The notes beneath the pieces are model-generated. The model ran no database searches. It worked only from the letters and a program-made list of their open reading frames with translations, and was not told the origin of the DNA. The position numbers were made by a program, and so were the translations under genes. From Paenibacillus_E sp040812395 (GTDB lineage: Bacteria; Bacillota; Bacilli; Paenibacillales; NBRC-103111), in NCBI RefSeq assembly GCF_040812395.1, contig NZ_JBFNXH010000018.1, positions 1-64,000 of the forward strand: a stretch of 64,000 nt of DNA, written 5' to 3'. This document shows positions 25,565-34,310 of the stretch, piece after piece (within the stretch, counting starts at the first letter, position 1; the number at the start of each line of letters is the position of its first letter).

Positions 25565-26737
25565 ATGGCACATGTTTTAAGCAGCTTTGCGAAGACGGAT
25601 GAACAGCGTGAGAGGCTTTCCAGGATTGGCGATTTGGCGGATAGTTTTGTGCAAGGCGCACATGCAGCAGATGAAGTGAACGGATTCTCTTATACGCATA
25701 TAGAGAAGCTGCGCCAAGCCGGTTACACGGCGTATACGGTGCCTCGCGAGTATGGGGGAGAAGGCATATCGATCTATGAGCTCGTGCTCTATCAGGAGCG
25801 GCTTGCACAGGGAGACCCTTCGATTGCGCTGGGGATGGGCTGGCATCTTGGGGTCATGTATGATTTGGGAGATAAGCGATCCTGGCAGGAGGAGATTTTC
25901 GCCCGGTTATGCAAAGAGGTGGTGGCTTCTGGCGCCATCGTGAACCGCGCTGCGAGCGAAGCTGCCACAGGAAGCCCGTCCAGAGGCGGCAAGCCACTGA
26001 CGACAGCCATTCCAGCGGGCAACGGCTATCGGCTTTACGGACGTAAGACGTTTACAACAATGGCGCCTGTGCTGGGTTATGCCATTGTAACAGCTACGGA
26101 ACAGGATACGAACCGTCAAGGCGAGTATCTGATTCCAATGTCAACCAAGGGAGTGACAGTCGAAGAGACGTGGAACATGCTCGGCATGCGCGGTACGGGG
26201 AGCCATGACCTGGTGCTGGATGGCGTGGAGGTGCCGAGGGAGGCGCTTGTCCATACGTATAGCGAGGCAGATCATCAGACTGCGAATCCTTTCATGCTGC
26301 AAATTCCGGCCTGTTATTTAGGGATTGCGCTCGCGGCAAGGAAAGAGGCGCTGGCCTTCGCTGCTTCCTACCAGCCGAACTCGTTGGATCGGCCCATTCT
26401 TTACACGCCTAACGTGGGGCAGTTGCTCGGTCAGATTGACCTGGAGTTGTTGGCTGCCAGGCACTTCCTTTATAGCGCAGCTGCACGTTGGGATGAGCCT
26501 ACCCGAGAGTCAGAGGCATTCATTCCTGAACTGGCAGCGGTCAAAACGTTTGCTGTGCAGACCGCGCTGTCCGTGGTCGACAAAGCGATGCGAATCGTAG
26601 GCGCTCAAGGTTTGGCGCAATCGCATCCTCTGCAGCGGTTGTATCGCGATGTGCGTTTTGGTTTGCATAATCCGCCTATGGATGATCATACGATCCGCTT
26701 GTTAAGCCAGAGTGCGATAAAAGAAGTGGAATTGTAG
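25565..26737 (+). CDS. Acyl-CoA dehydrogenase-like flavoenzyme (possible DszC/SfnB-type sulfur-acquisition monooxygenase)
   Basis: 390 aa with the full acyl-CoA dehydrogenase fold: N-terminal helices (YTVPREYGGEGISIYEL), a middle beta domain (WNMLGMRGTGSHDLVLDGVEVP), and a C-terminal helical domain (KAMRIVGAQGLAQSHPLQRLYRDVRFGLHNPP). The usual catalytic Glu of true acyl-CoA dehydrogenases is not obvious, and the C-terminal form is like DszC/SfnB flavin monooxygenases that open organosulfur compounds. The CymR-like site directly upstream supports a sulfur role. GGTGGAG precedes ATG 25565. Assignment to oxidation of a sulfur compound is inference. Confidence 0.78.
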   Translation: MAHVLSSFAKTDEQRERLSRIGDLADSFVQGAHAADEVNGFSYTHIEKLRQAGYTAYTVPREYGGEGISIYELVLYQERLAQGDPSIALGMGWHLGVMYDLGDKRSWQEEIFARLCKEVVASGAIVNRAASEAATGSPSRGGKPLTTAIPAGNGYRLYGRKTFTTMAPVLGYAIVTATEQDTNRQGEYLIPMSTKGVTVEETWNMLGMRGTGSHDLVLDGVEVPREALVHTYSEADHQTANPFMLQIPACYLGIALAARKEALAFAASYQPNSLDRPILYTPNVGQLLGQIDLELLAARHFLYSAAARWDEPTRESEAFIPELAAVKTFAVQTALSVVDKAMRIVGAQGLAQSHPLQRLYRDVRFGLHNPPMDDHTIRLLSQSAIKEVEL

Positions 26738-26781
26738 AATTTTGCGGAAAAATGTAAATAGAATATAGCTATTGAAAGTTA

Positions 26782-26811
26782 TTGACTCGAACCTGCAAAT
26801 GGTGTTAACAT
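26782..26811 (+). promoter_or_regulatory. Candidate sigma-A promoter for osmC-like gene
   Basis: TTGACT (26782-26787), 18-nt spacer, TAACAT (26806-26811). The CymR-like site 3 begins 13 nt after the -10 element, where a bound repressor would block RNA polymerase. Confidence 0.5.
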
Positions 26812-26823
26812 GAATTCATCATC

Positions 26824-26850
26824 TAATTCCAAGTATGTCTATAGGATTTT
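26824..26850 (+). promoter_or_regulatory. CymR-like operator, site 3
   Basis: TAATTC, 11 nt, ATAGGATTTT. It lies just downstream of a predicted promoter and 23 nt before the osmC-like start, a repressor position. Confidence 0.5.
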
Positions 26851-26872
26851 ATTAATTAGGAGGGGTTGCACA

Positions 26873-27427
26873 ATGTCTACACTGAATGAGTACTTGGTTC
26901 AAAAGAGAGAAGCTGCTCTTGCCAGGCAGGAAAAGGCGCAGCAGCAAACGGATCTAAAAGCGGAGCGTTTCTATGCACGGGCTAAAGCGCTTGGACGCAG
27001 CGGGGTAAGGGAAATCCGCATTCGGGATTTTCAAGTGATTAGCGACAGCCCGACGGATTTTGCCGGCTATAATCTGGGGCCGAATTCTGCTGAATTGCAG
27101 CTAGGCGTGCTGGGAAGCTGCTTAACGCATATTACTCTTATTCAAGCGGCCATTCGCGGTGTCACGCTGGAGTCGCTCGAAGTTGAAATCGGAGGCGATC
27201 TGCATCCATTAGCAGGAAAGCCAGGTTATGAAGATATTCCCGTCTACCCTCATAATATTAGTTATCAAATTCATATTGTCTCGAATGAATCGCAGGAAAC
27301 GATCGCTGCTCTTCATGAAGAAATTGAACGGGTATGCCCGATTTATAATTTGTTGAAAAATCCCCAAAACATACAAGGGGACATTGTTCTTACAAAACCG
27401 CAGGCTGCGTTAGCCTCAAATGGATAA
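26873..27427 (+). CDS. OsmC family protein
   Basis: 184 aa. The OsmC/Ohr fold is suggested by LQLGVLGSCLTHITLIQAAIRGVTLESLEVEIGGDL and by the C-terminal pattern ERVCPIYNLLKNPQNI. The two redox cysteines of the family are present (in GSCLTH and RVCPIY). Family members reduce organic hydroperoxides with thiol help. AGGAGGGG precedes ATG 26873; the open frame extends 21 codons further left but without a ribosome site. Its own promoter and a CymR-like site precede it, linking it to thiol supply. Confidence 0.83.
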   Translation: MSTLNEYLVQKREAALARQEKAQQQTDLKAERFYARAKALGRSGVREIRIRDFQVISDSPTDFAGYNLGPNSAELQLGVLGSCLTHITLIQAAIRGVTLESLEVEIGGDLHPLAGKPGYEDIPVYPHNISYQIHIVSNESQETIAALHEEIERVCPIYNLLKNPQNIQGDIVLTKPQAALASNG

Positions 27428-27459
27428 ATGGCACCACTTATACGCTTACGTTGACCGGT

Positions 27460-27504
27460 AAACCGGAGACCGCACATTAGGATGCGAATCTCGGGTTTTT
27501 TTTG
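27460..27504 (+). terminator. Rho-independent terminator after osmC-like gene
   Basis: AAACCGGAGACCGCA (27460-27474) pairs imperfectly with TGCGAATCTCGGGTTT, followed by eight Ts. Reading into the lyase operon would have to pass this hairpin. Confidence 0.65.
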
Positions 27505-27533
27505 ATGTATACAGTCGAAGAGGAGACGCTGCT

Positions 27534-29042
27534 ATGGGAAACCGAGAACACATTTTCAAGGAGGAAGGGCATCTTTTTCCTGGAAAAACGTACGCAGAGG
27601 CTGTGTTGGCTCCCGCTTTCGATCAGGCGAAAAAGGAATTGCTGCCTGCGATGATGGCGATTCATAAGGCACATCTCATCATGCTTCAGGAGCAAGCGCT
27701 TATTGCTGAAGCGGATGTTCACCAGATTGCATCTGCGCTGCAGCAGCTTGATGTAGAGAAGTTCAGGAAAGCTGAGTATACGGGGCGTTTCGAGGATTTG
27801 TTTTTCCAGGTGGAGCATGAATTGCTCGAACTTGCCGGGGATGTCGCAGGCAATCTGCATATTGCCAGAAGCCGCAATGATATGGGGATTGCCATCTATC
27901 GGATGGTGCTGCGGGAAAAACTGCTAACGGTGATCGAATCCGCACTGAGCTTGCAGCGGAGTTTAATCGAAGTGGCCGGGGAGAATAAAGAGACGCTGAT
28001 GATCGGGTATACGCACACCCAGCAGGCGCAGCCGACCACGCTTGCGCATTATTTGGTCGCTGTCATCGATGTGCTGGGCCGGGATATCCATCGGTTGGAA
28101 GCCGCTTATGCGAACAATAACCGCAGCCCGATGGGGGCAGCGGCATTGACGACGTCGGGCTTCAACATTAGCAGAGAGCGCGTGCGCGAGCTGCTGGCCT
28201 TTGACGCGTTGGTGGAAAATGCGTACGATGCCGTTGCAGGTGTTGATTATGCCTCGGAAGCGGCAGCGGCCGTGCAGCTCGCGGCTATCCATCTTGGGCG
28301 CTTCACACAGGAGCTGTTGCTGTGGTGCACACAGGAGTTCGACGCTATCCGCGTTGCGAATCCCTACGTGCAGGTAAGCTCCATTATGCCGCAGAAGCGC
28401 AATCCCGTGTCCATTGAGCACGCACGATCTTTGTTGTCCTCGGTCGTTGGCAATGCGCAGACCGTGCTGACCATGATCCACAACACGCCGTTCGGCGATA
28501 TTGTGGATACGGAGGACGATATGCAGCCCTATTTATGGAAAAGCATAGAGACGCTTGATCACGTCTATCGTTTGCTGGCTGTGGTGATCGGCACGCTGAA
28601 GATTAACAAAGATAAGCTTCGGCGGCGCACGGAAGCGAGCTTCGCCGTTGTGACGGAGCTGGCGGATACGCTGGTTCGCAGCGAAGGCTATTCGTTCCGC
28701 ACAGCGCATCACGTGGTGGGCAGCGTCGTATCCGCCGCACAGGCGCAAGGGCTTGCTGCCAGCGAGATCCCGCTGGCGCTAGTCGCCGAGGCGGCTGGCG
28801 CGATCAGCGGCAAGGCGCTGCGCTTGCAGGAGAGCGAGCTGCGCCGGGCGCTCGATCCCGAGCAATTCGTGCGCATCCGCAAGCATCCGGGAGGTCCTGA
28901 CCCGGATGAAACCCGGCGCGCATTGCGGGAGCGTGAGGCGCTGCATGCACAGCATGCGCGCTGGGCTGAGCAAGCAGGCGAAGCGGTTCGCGCGAAATTG
29001 ACGGCGCTGGATACTTACATTGCACAGCGGAGCCAACAGTAA
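27534..29042 (+). CDS. Argininosuccinate lyase-like (fumarase/aspartase superfamily) lyase
   Basis: 502 aa, longer than the ~460 of ArgH. Superfamily landmarks are present: SRNDM near residue 113, YTHTQQAQPTTLAHY with the catalytic His, and the flexible signature loop SSIMPQKRNP with the catalytic Ser. Members eliminate fumarate from N- or C-linked succinyl/aspartyl groups. No argG is adjacent, and the genes that follow (yojF, bshB2, amidohydrolase, carbohydrate-type importer) point to a catabolic substrate rather than arginine synthesis. GAGGAGA precedes ATG 27534. It is the first gene of a probable seven-gene operon. Confidence 0.8.
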   Translation: MGNREHIFKEEGHLFPGKTYAEAVLAPAFDQAKKELLPAMMAIHKAHLIMLQEQALIAEADVHQIASALQQLDVEKFRKAEYTGRFEDLFFQVEHELLELAGDVAGNLHIARSRNDMGIAIYRMVLREKLLTVIESALSLQRSLIEVAGENKETLMIGYTHTQQAQPTTLAHYLVAVIDVLGRDIHRLEAAYANNNRSPMGAAALTTSGFNISRERVRELLAFDALVENAYDAVAGVDYASEAAAAVQLAAIHLGRFTQELLLWCTQEFDAIRVANPYVQVSSIMPQKRNPVSIEHARSLLSSVVGNAQTVLTMIHNTPFGDIVDTEDDMQPYLWKSIETLDHVYRLLAVVIGTLKINKDKLRRRTEASFAVVTELADTLVRSEGYSFRTAHHVVGSVVSAAQAQGLAASEIPLALVAEAAGAISGKALRLQESELRRALDPEQFVRIRKHPGGPDPDETRRALREREALHAQHARWAEQAGEAVRAKLTALDTYIAQRSQQ

Positions 29043-29078
29043 TCGACAAAACAGGCACAAGAAAGGGGCTGGCGAGTC

Positions 29079-29405
29079 ATGCAGCTTATAGAGGCAGATA
29101 AGCTTCGGCAGATTTTGCAAGGGTTTGAAGGCAAGGACGTATACGTACACGTGGAGGTCAATCCGGGGGCGCTGCTCCGCAACGTTCGCGTGAAGGTCCG
29201 CCAGGCTCATTTGGCGGGAACCGGGGCTTATCGGATTGCGCTTCGGATTGAAGAGGAAGGCTGGATTCGGGTGGAAGGCATTACACACTTCCATATTGAC
29301 CATAGAGGGCGGCTGTTAACCGCCGGTTACGACGATAGGAACCGGATTGCAGCGGTGCTGCAGGTCGGACTCTATCCTTTTGATTTTGACGGGGAGGCAG
29401 TTTGA
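29079..29405 (+). CDS. yojF: YojF-like (DUF1806) protein
   Basis: 108 aa, soluble. The sequence (GFEGKDVYVHVEVNPGALLRN..., GLYPFDFDGEAV end) matches the DUF1806/YojF family, which in Bacillus lies directly before bshB2 (yojG), exactly as here. Its molecular role is not established; conserved pairing implies that it helps BshB2. GAAAGGGG precedes the start at a spacing of about 14 nt, which is long. Confidence 0.8.
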   Translation: MQLIEADKLRQILQGFEGKDVYVHVEVNPGALLRNVRVKVRQAHLAGTGAYRIALRIEEEGWIRVEGITHFHIDHRGRLLTAGYDDRNRIAAVLQVGLYPFDFDGEAV

Positions 29406-29406
29406 T

Positions 29407-30093
29407 ATGGGGATAGAACGCATATTGGTTGTGGTTGCTCATCCCGACGATGAGAGCTTCATTTGCGGCGGAACGATTGCGAAATATGCCAAGCAAGGGG
29501 CAGAAGTAACGGTTGTTAGCGCCACGAAAGGGGAGCTGGGCCGAAGAGTCGGACAGTCTCCATACCTGTCGAGGGAAGCCTTGCGCGGCGTGCGCGAACG
29601 CGAACTGCGGGAGGCTTGTCAGGCGATAGGAGTTCAGCGTTTGGAGTTTCTTGATATTTTGGATAAAACGGTTGAATTCGAAGATGAGTTGAGATTGAAG
29701 GATCGCATTGCAGGGCTTATTCAAGAAATTAAGCCGGATGTGCTGCTGACGTTCCATGAGGTATTGGGCGGGCATCCCGATCATCTGGCGATTGGCAAAG
29801 CGGCGACCCGCGCTTATCAGGAAGCGGTGGACAGAGGGCAGGGGGAAGCGAAGCATCTTTATTTCATTACCTTTGGGGAAGAGATCAAGAGTTTTAGCAT
29901 CCCTTCCGAACAGATTACGGCCGTCGATATTCGCGATAGCTTACAGGAGAAGCTGCTGACCTATCGCGCCCATCGGACGCAGACGGACATTGTCGAATGG
30001 GTATGGCAAAGCGACGAGCGCGCTATTCAATCCATTCACCCGACCGAATACTTCATTCGAGGAGGCGGCGAGGATGTTCTCGGAGCACTTTAA
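29407..30093 (+). CDS. bshB2: PIG-L family deacetylase, bacillithiol-type BshB2
   Basis: 228 aa. The zinc site AHPDDE lies at residues ~13-18, with the third ligand in GGHPDHLAIG. Family members hydrolyse GlcNAc-malate to GlcN-malate in bacillithiol synthesis (BshB) or cleave bacillithiol S-conjugates (Bca activity). The yojF neighbour supports the BshB2/YojG subgroup. ATG 29407 follows the yojF stop by one nt; the open frame further left lies inside yojF. The gene overlaps the amidohydrolase gene by 20 nt, so the two are probably translationally coupled. Confidence 0.82.
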   Translation: MGIERILVVVAHPDDESFICGGTIAKYAKQGAEVTVVSATKGELGRRVGQSPYLSREALRGVRERELREACQAIGVQRLEFLDILDKTVEFEDELRLKDRIAGLIQEIKPDVLLTFHEVLGGHPDHLAIGKAATRAYQEAVDRGQGEAKHLYFITFGEEIKSFSIPSEQITAVDIRDSLQEKLLTYRAHRTQTDIVEWVWQSDERAIQSIHPTEYFIRGGGEDVLGAL

Positions 30094-31009
30094 AGTATTT
30101 GATATTCACGGTCATCTTCCCTATCCGATTCCCTTTATTGAGCGAAATGAGCTTACAAGCCGCTACGGTCGCGCCCGTTCTGAACGGATGCGCTTAACCT
30201 GGGATTTCCCTCATCCTAACCAAGCGGGGAATGCCGACACGGATAAACCGCTGATCGAGCGTTGGGTCGATGAGCTGGACAAGTATAACATTGGCGGTTT
30301 GAATTTCCTGACAGCTCAGAACAATGATGATTTGGCGGAGCAAATCAAGAAGTATCCGGATCGCTTCACAGGCTTCGCCCATCATTCGATCGAAAGCGAG
30401 AATGCGGCCGAGGAGCTGCGGCGGGCGGTTGATGAGCTTGGGCTCCGGGGGTATAAGCTGTTCGGCCCTCTGGTCAATGTGCCATTTCACGATCCGAAAT
30501 TGACGCCGGTGTGGGAGGTTGCGGCAAGCCGGAAGCTGCCCGTACTCATACATTTCGGAGTGCTGGGCCATTCCGGGGGAATTGTCGAGCATCAGAACAT
30601 TAACCCCCTTGCGATTTTCAATGTAGCGCGCGCGTACCCGGAGATTCCGTTCATCATTCCGCATTTCGGCGCGGGATATTTCAAAGAGCTGCTGCAGCTT
30701 TGCTGGAGCTGCCCGAATGTGTACATTGACACGTCAGGCTCGAATCAGTGGATCCGCTGGATGCCTTATGAGCTGACGCTGGAGACGCTGTTCCGCAAAA
30801 CCTACGAGCTGCTGGGCCCTGAGCATATCATCTACGGGACCGATTCGTTCGGTTTCCCAAGAGGCTACGTGTACCGCTATTTGCAAGACCAGGTGAGGGT
30901 TTGCCGCGATTTGAATTTGAGCGAGCAAGATATTGAACTGATTTTCGGCAATAATGCGAGACGGTTGCTAAACATACAGATACCTAGTGAAGGGGCGAAT
31001 GAACAATGA
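30074..31009 (+). CDS. Amidohydrolase family 2 (COG2159-like) metal-dependent hydrolase
   Basis: 311 aa, TIM-barrel amidohydrolase. Metal-site landmarks: DIHGHLP (HxH) at the N-terminus, LIHFGVLGHSG, FIIPHFGAGYF, and YGTDSFGFPRGY near the C-terminus with the conserved Asp. Family members are hydrolases or decarboxylases of small aromatic, lactone or amide substrates. ATG 30074, with GGAGG 8 nt upstream, lies within the end of bshB2; an upstream in-frame extension to 29990 lacks a ribosome site. It overlaps the downstream binding-protein gene by 4 nt (ATGA). Confidence 0.8.
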   Translation: MFSEHFKVFDIHGHLPYPIPFIERNELTSRYGRARSERMRLTWDFPHPNQAGNADTDKPLIERWVDELDKYNIGGLNFLTAQNNDDLAEQIKKYPDRFTGFAHHSIESENAAEELRRAVDELGLRGYKLFGPLVNVPFHDPKLTPVWEVAASRKLPVLIHFGVLGHSGGIVEHQNINPLAIFNVARAYPEIPFIIPHFGAGYFKELLQLCWSCPNVYIDTSGSNQWIRWMPYELTLETLFRKTYELLGPEHIIYGTDSFGFPRGYVYRYLQDQVRVCRDLNLSEQDIELIFGNNARRLLNIQIPSEGANEQ

Positions 31010-32376
31010 GAAGGAAGTTAACGGGAATTGGCAACATAAAAGGAGTATCCGCTGCGGTGCTGGCAGCGGCCTTAGCTTTAACGGGATGCTCCAACGGGGG
31101 CACACAGACGACTACATCGTCCGCAGCTCCTGCGAGTCCTAGCGGAAGTGCAGCTCCAGCGGCAGCAGCCAAAAGCGATGAGCCCGTCACCATTGAATAT
31201 TGGCAGTACGCGTTTCAAACGAAGGTGGATTTGGTCAATGAGCTGATCGCAGAATTCCAGAAGCTCCATCCGAACATTACGGTGAAACAAACGAATTTCC
31301 CATACGACCAATACAATGAGAAGGTAGCAACGCTCGTGCCTGCCGGCAAAGGTCCAGATATTATCAATCTGTACTATGGCTGGATTCCTAAATACGTACA
31401 GTCCGGCTATTTGCAGCCGCTCCCTGAGCAAGGATTTTCCGAGGCTGACTTGAAGAAAGATTTCTTCCCGGTGGTGGAAGCGGGCAAGCTGAACGGGAAA
31501 TACTGGGCGGTTCCGACTGCTGTCCGGACACTTGCGCTTTACTATAATAAGGATTTATTCAAAGCGGCGGGCCTCGATCCGAACAAAGCACCGGCGACTT
31601 GGGATGAATTGATCGATTATGCCAAAAAGCTGACGCAGCGCGATGCGAAAGACCAGCTTGTTGTGGAAGGCTTAACGTGGCAGCCGAACTCACAGATTCA
31701 CCACTGGTACAGGGATGCGCTGATCTATCAAGCCGGGGGTAAGGACACGTCTGACGATCATAAGAAATATTTGTGGAATGACACGCCCGCTGGGCTGGAA
31801 GCCTTTAAATTCCTGACGGACATTCCGACTGTGCATAAAGTGGGGCAGAAGGATTTTTATGAATCGGACATTAATGCATTCAAGAAAGGTTTTGCGGCCA
31901 TTACCATCGATGGCTCGAACGTGCTTGCCAGCATTCGGAAGGATGCGCCGACGATCAATTTCGGCACAGCACCGCTGCCGTCGTATAAAGGGAAGGCGAC
32001 GCAATCCTCCTATTGGGCCAATGCGATTACCAAGGGCGTATCCGGCAAAAAGCTGGAAGCTGCGACCGAGTTCCTGAAATTCCTGACGAGCAAAGAAGTG
32101 GAAGAGAAATGGGTTGATAAAGTAGGGGAGCTGCCGGCGAAGAAGGAGGTTGCGAGTCAAGACAAATACGTGAAAGACCCTATTCTGGGGCCGTTTATTT
32201 CGCAATTGCCTGACGCGCACGCGCATTTCTTCGTAGACGAGGTGAAGGAGCGCGACAATTTCGTGGAAGCGACGGATAAGGTTGTGCTGAACAAAGCCGA
32301 TGCGAAGACCGCGTTCGAAGAGCTCGTGAAGAAAAATCAGCAACTGTACGATGAGTACTGGAGCAAACAAAAATGA
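31006..32376 (+). CDS. Carbohydrate-type ABC transporter substrate-binding lipoprotein
   Basis: 456 aa, family 1 extracellular solute-binding protein. A lipoprotein signal ends ALALTGCS, followed by a Ser/Thr/Ala linker. The phrases VTIEYWQYAFQTKVDLVNELIAEF and KGPDIINLYYGW are typical of the UgpB/MalE-like group. The ligand could be a sugar or a sugar conjugate such as a glucosamine-containing thiol derivative, given the upstream BshB2; this is speculative. It is fused to its neighbours by ATGA overlaps on both sides. Confidence 0.87.
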   Translation: MRRKLTGIGNIKGVSAAVLAAALALTGCSNGGTQTTTSSAAPASPSGSAAPAAAAKSDEPVTIEYWQYAFQTKVDLVNELIAEFQKLHPNITVKQTNFPYDQYNEKVATLVPAGKGPDIINLYYGWIPKYVQSGYLQPLPEQGFSEADLKKDFFPVVEAGKLNGKYWAVPTAVRTLALYYNKDLFKAAGLDPNKAPATWDELIDYAKKLTQRDAKDQLVVEGLTWQPNSQIHHWYRDALIYQAGGKDTSDDHKKYLWNDTPAGLEAFKFLTDIPTVHKVGQKDFYESDINAFKKGFAAITIDGSNVLASIRKDAPTINFGTAPLPSYKGKATQSSYWANAITKGVSGKKLEAATEFLKFLTSKEVEEKWVDKVGELPAKKEVASQDKYVKDPILGPFISQLPDAHAHFFVDEVKERDNFVEATDKVVLNKADAKTAFEELVKKNQQLYDEYWSKQK

Positions 32377-33260
32377 GGCTGAAGTATCGTCATCAGCGGT
32401 ATGTATTTATTTACGGATGCCTGTTGATACCTCTTCTTTTCTTCCTTCTTGTACGGATTCTGCCGATATTTTATTCGTTCAACGTCAGTTTTCATGAGTG
32501 GGACTTATTGTCCGAAACCAAGCCTTACGTTGGATTCACGAACTTTGCGTTCGTCCTTCATGATGAGAAATTTCTGGCTTCACTGCGAAATACGTTCATT
32601 TATGTCGTCCTGGGCGTGCCGGGCCAACTGCTTGTTGGCCTGATCGTCGCCCTGCTGCTGCAGCGAATAACCCGGTTTCGCGGGTTGTTCCGCACGATTT
32701 ATTTCATTCCTTATGTGACGAGCATTGTCGCGGTCAGTTGGGTGTTCCGCTGGATACTGATGCCTAACGGGGCAGTCAACAGTATTTTGCTGCAAATCGG
32801 CCTCCCGCCGCAATTATTCTTGGGTACACCGGATCAAGCGATTTACGTCATTATCGGCACGATGATATGGCAGGCGATCGGCTTCCAAATGCTTGTCTTT
32901 CTCACAGGCCTGGAGGGAATCCCGAAGCTCTATTATGAAGCGGCGGATATCGATGGCGCGGGTTCTTGGCAGAAGTTCAGGAAAATCACGCTGCCTTTGC
33001 TCAATTCGACGATTGTGTTTTCGGTCGTCATTGCGAGCATTTCCTTCCTGCAAACTTTTACGCAGGTGAAAAATATGAGTCCGGGAGGCACCGGCGGCCC
33101 GCTCAATTCCACGAATACGCTGGTGCTTTATATTTATCAGCTTGCCTTCAAGAGCTATAAAATGGGCGAAGCGGCTGCGGCGACGGTGATTCTGTTCGCG
33201 ATTATCCTCGTGCTTTCGCTTATCCAATTGAAAGTGCTCAGCAAGAAAGTCGAGTATTAG
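32373..33260 (+). CDS. Carbohydrate-type ABC transporter permease (MalF/UgpA-like)
   Basis: 295 aa with about six membrane segments. The EAA loop is seen as YYEAADIDGAGSWQKFRKITLPLL. Starts at ATGA overlapping the binding-protein stop. Together with the next permease it forms the transmembrane channel. Confidence 0.9.
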   Translation: MRLKYRHQRYVFIYGCLLIPLLFFLLVRILPIFYSFNVSFHEWDLLSETKPYVGFTNFAFVLHDEKFLASLRNTFIYVVLGVPGQLLVGLIVALLLQRITRFRGLFRTIYFIPYVTSIVAVSWVFRWILMPNGAVNSILLQIGLPPQLFLGTPDQAIYVIIGTMIWQAIGFQMLVFLTGLEGIPKLYYEAADIDGAGSWQKFRKITLPLLNSTIVFSVVIASISFLQTFTQVKNMSPGGTGGPLNSTNTLVLYIYQLAFKSYKMGEAAAATVILFAIILVLSLIQLKVLSKKVEY

Positions 33261-33274
33261 GGGGATTGGCAAAA

Positions 33275-34099
33275 ATGGCAAAGAAACAACTGGCCACGCA
33301 AGGCATCAGTTATGCGCTCTTGCTGATCGGCACCGTCATCATGCTGTTTCCTTTTCTTTGGATGCTTTCTACAGCCTTCAAGCAGCCTACGGAAGTGTAT
33401 TCCCTCTCGCTCATTCCCAAGCATTTTACTTGGAGCAATGTGTCGGATATTTGGCAGAAGACGGTGTTCAATAAATGGTTTCTGAACAGTGCCGTCGTCG
33501 GGGTCGTTTCCACGCTAACGGTTGCCTTTTTCGATACCTTAGCGGGGTATATCTTGGCGAAGTTCTCGTTCCGGGGCAAAGGGGCGATCTTCATCCTGAT
33601 TCTCAGCACGTTAATGGTGCCTACCGAGATGCTCATTATTCCATGGTACTTGCTGGCGAATGGGATCGGTTGGGTGGACAATTATATTGGCGTGTTGTTT
33701 CCGACAGTGATTACGGCGTTTGGGATCTTTCTGATGCGGCAGTTTATGGAGCTTGTGCCTCAGGATTTGCTGGATGCGGCTAGAATCGATGGCCGGGGCG
33801 AGTTCGGAATTTGGTTTCATATCGTGCTGCCGCAGGTCCGAGGGGCGTTGGTTACGCTTAGCTTGCTGACGTTCCTGACGAGCTGGAATGCCTATATTTG
33901 GCCGTTAATTGTAACGATGACGCCGGAAAATTACACGATTCCTGTCGGGCTCTCGTATTTCTCCAGCGAGACAAGTACAGCCAGCAATTGGGTACAAACG
34001 ATGACGGGCGCATGGATTTCTGTTCTGCCGCTCATTGTATTGTTCCTGATCTTCCAGAAGCAGATTGTTCGCGGTATTGCGCTGAGCGGGATCAAATGA
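33275..34099 (+). CDS. Carbohydrate-type ABC transporter permease (MalG/UgpE-like)
   Basis: 274 aa. The EAA loop is DAARIDGRGEFGIWFHIVLPQVR, and the typical N-terminus (LLIGTVIMLFPFLWMLSTAFK) is present. ATG 33275 is preferred over TTG 33266 because AGGGGG (33259-33264) lies 10 nt before 33275 and only 1 nt before the TTG. No ATP-binding gene follows, so the importer probably borrows a shared MsmK-type ATPase encoded elsewhere, as is common in Firmicutes. Confidence 0.9.
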   Translation: MAKKQLATQGISYALLLIGTVIMLFPFLWMLSTAFKQPTEVYSLSLIPKHFTWSNVSDIWQKTVFNKWFLNSAVVGVVSTLTVAFFDTLAGYILAKFSFRGKGAIFILILSTLMVPTEMLIIPWYLLANGIGWVDNYIGVLFPTVITAFGIFLMRQFMELVPQDLLDAARIDGRGEFGIWFHIVLPQVRGALVTLSLLTFLTSWNAYIWPLIVTMTPENYTIPVGLSYFSSETSTASNWVQTMTGAWISVLPLIVLFLIFQKQIVRGIALSGIK

Positions 34100-34173
34100 A
34101 GGGGACATGCGGCTCTTCCGCACGAGGCTATCGATCCGGTAGCGATCAGGCCGCAAGTGGTGAGCAGCTAGAA

Positions 34174-34225
34174 CAAAAGATCCGCCCCCAGTCAGTCCAT
34201 CTGACGAGGGAGGATCTTTTGTTTT
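34174..34225 (+). terminator. Rho-independent terminator of the lyase-BshB2-ABC operon
   Basis: CAAAAGATCC (34174-34183) pairs with GGATCTTTTG (34212-34221); TTTTAA follows. The A-rich left arm may also allow function leftwards. Confidence 0.82.
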
Positions 34226-34310
34226 AAGGGGGCAAGCTTGGTTTGGAGAGATGGTGTTGTAAGCGGTTCACCGAACCATTGGATTCTTTCAGAGACGCTA
34301 TTATGAGCGG

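Noticed and set aside
34257..34270. Possible catabolite-response element TGTAAGCGGTTCA
   Set aside because: It is one base short of the CcpA cre consensus in its right half, and lies downstream of an operon terminator with no promoter nearby.
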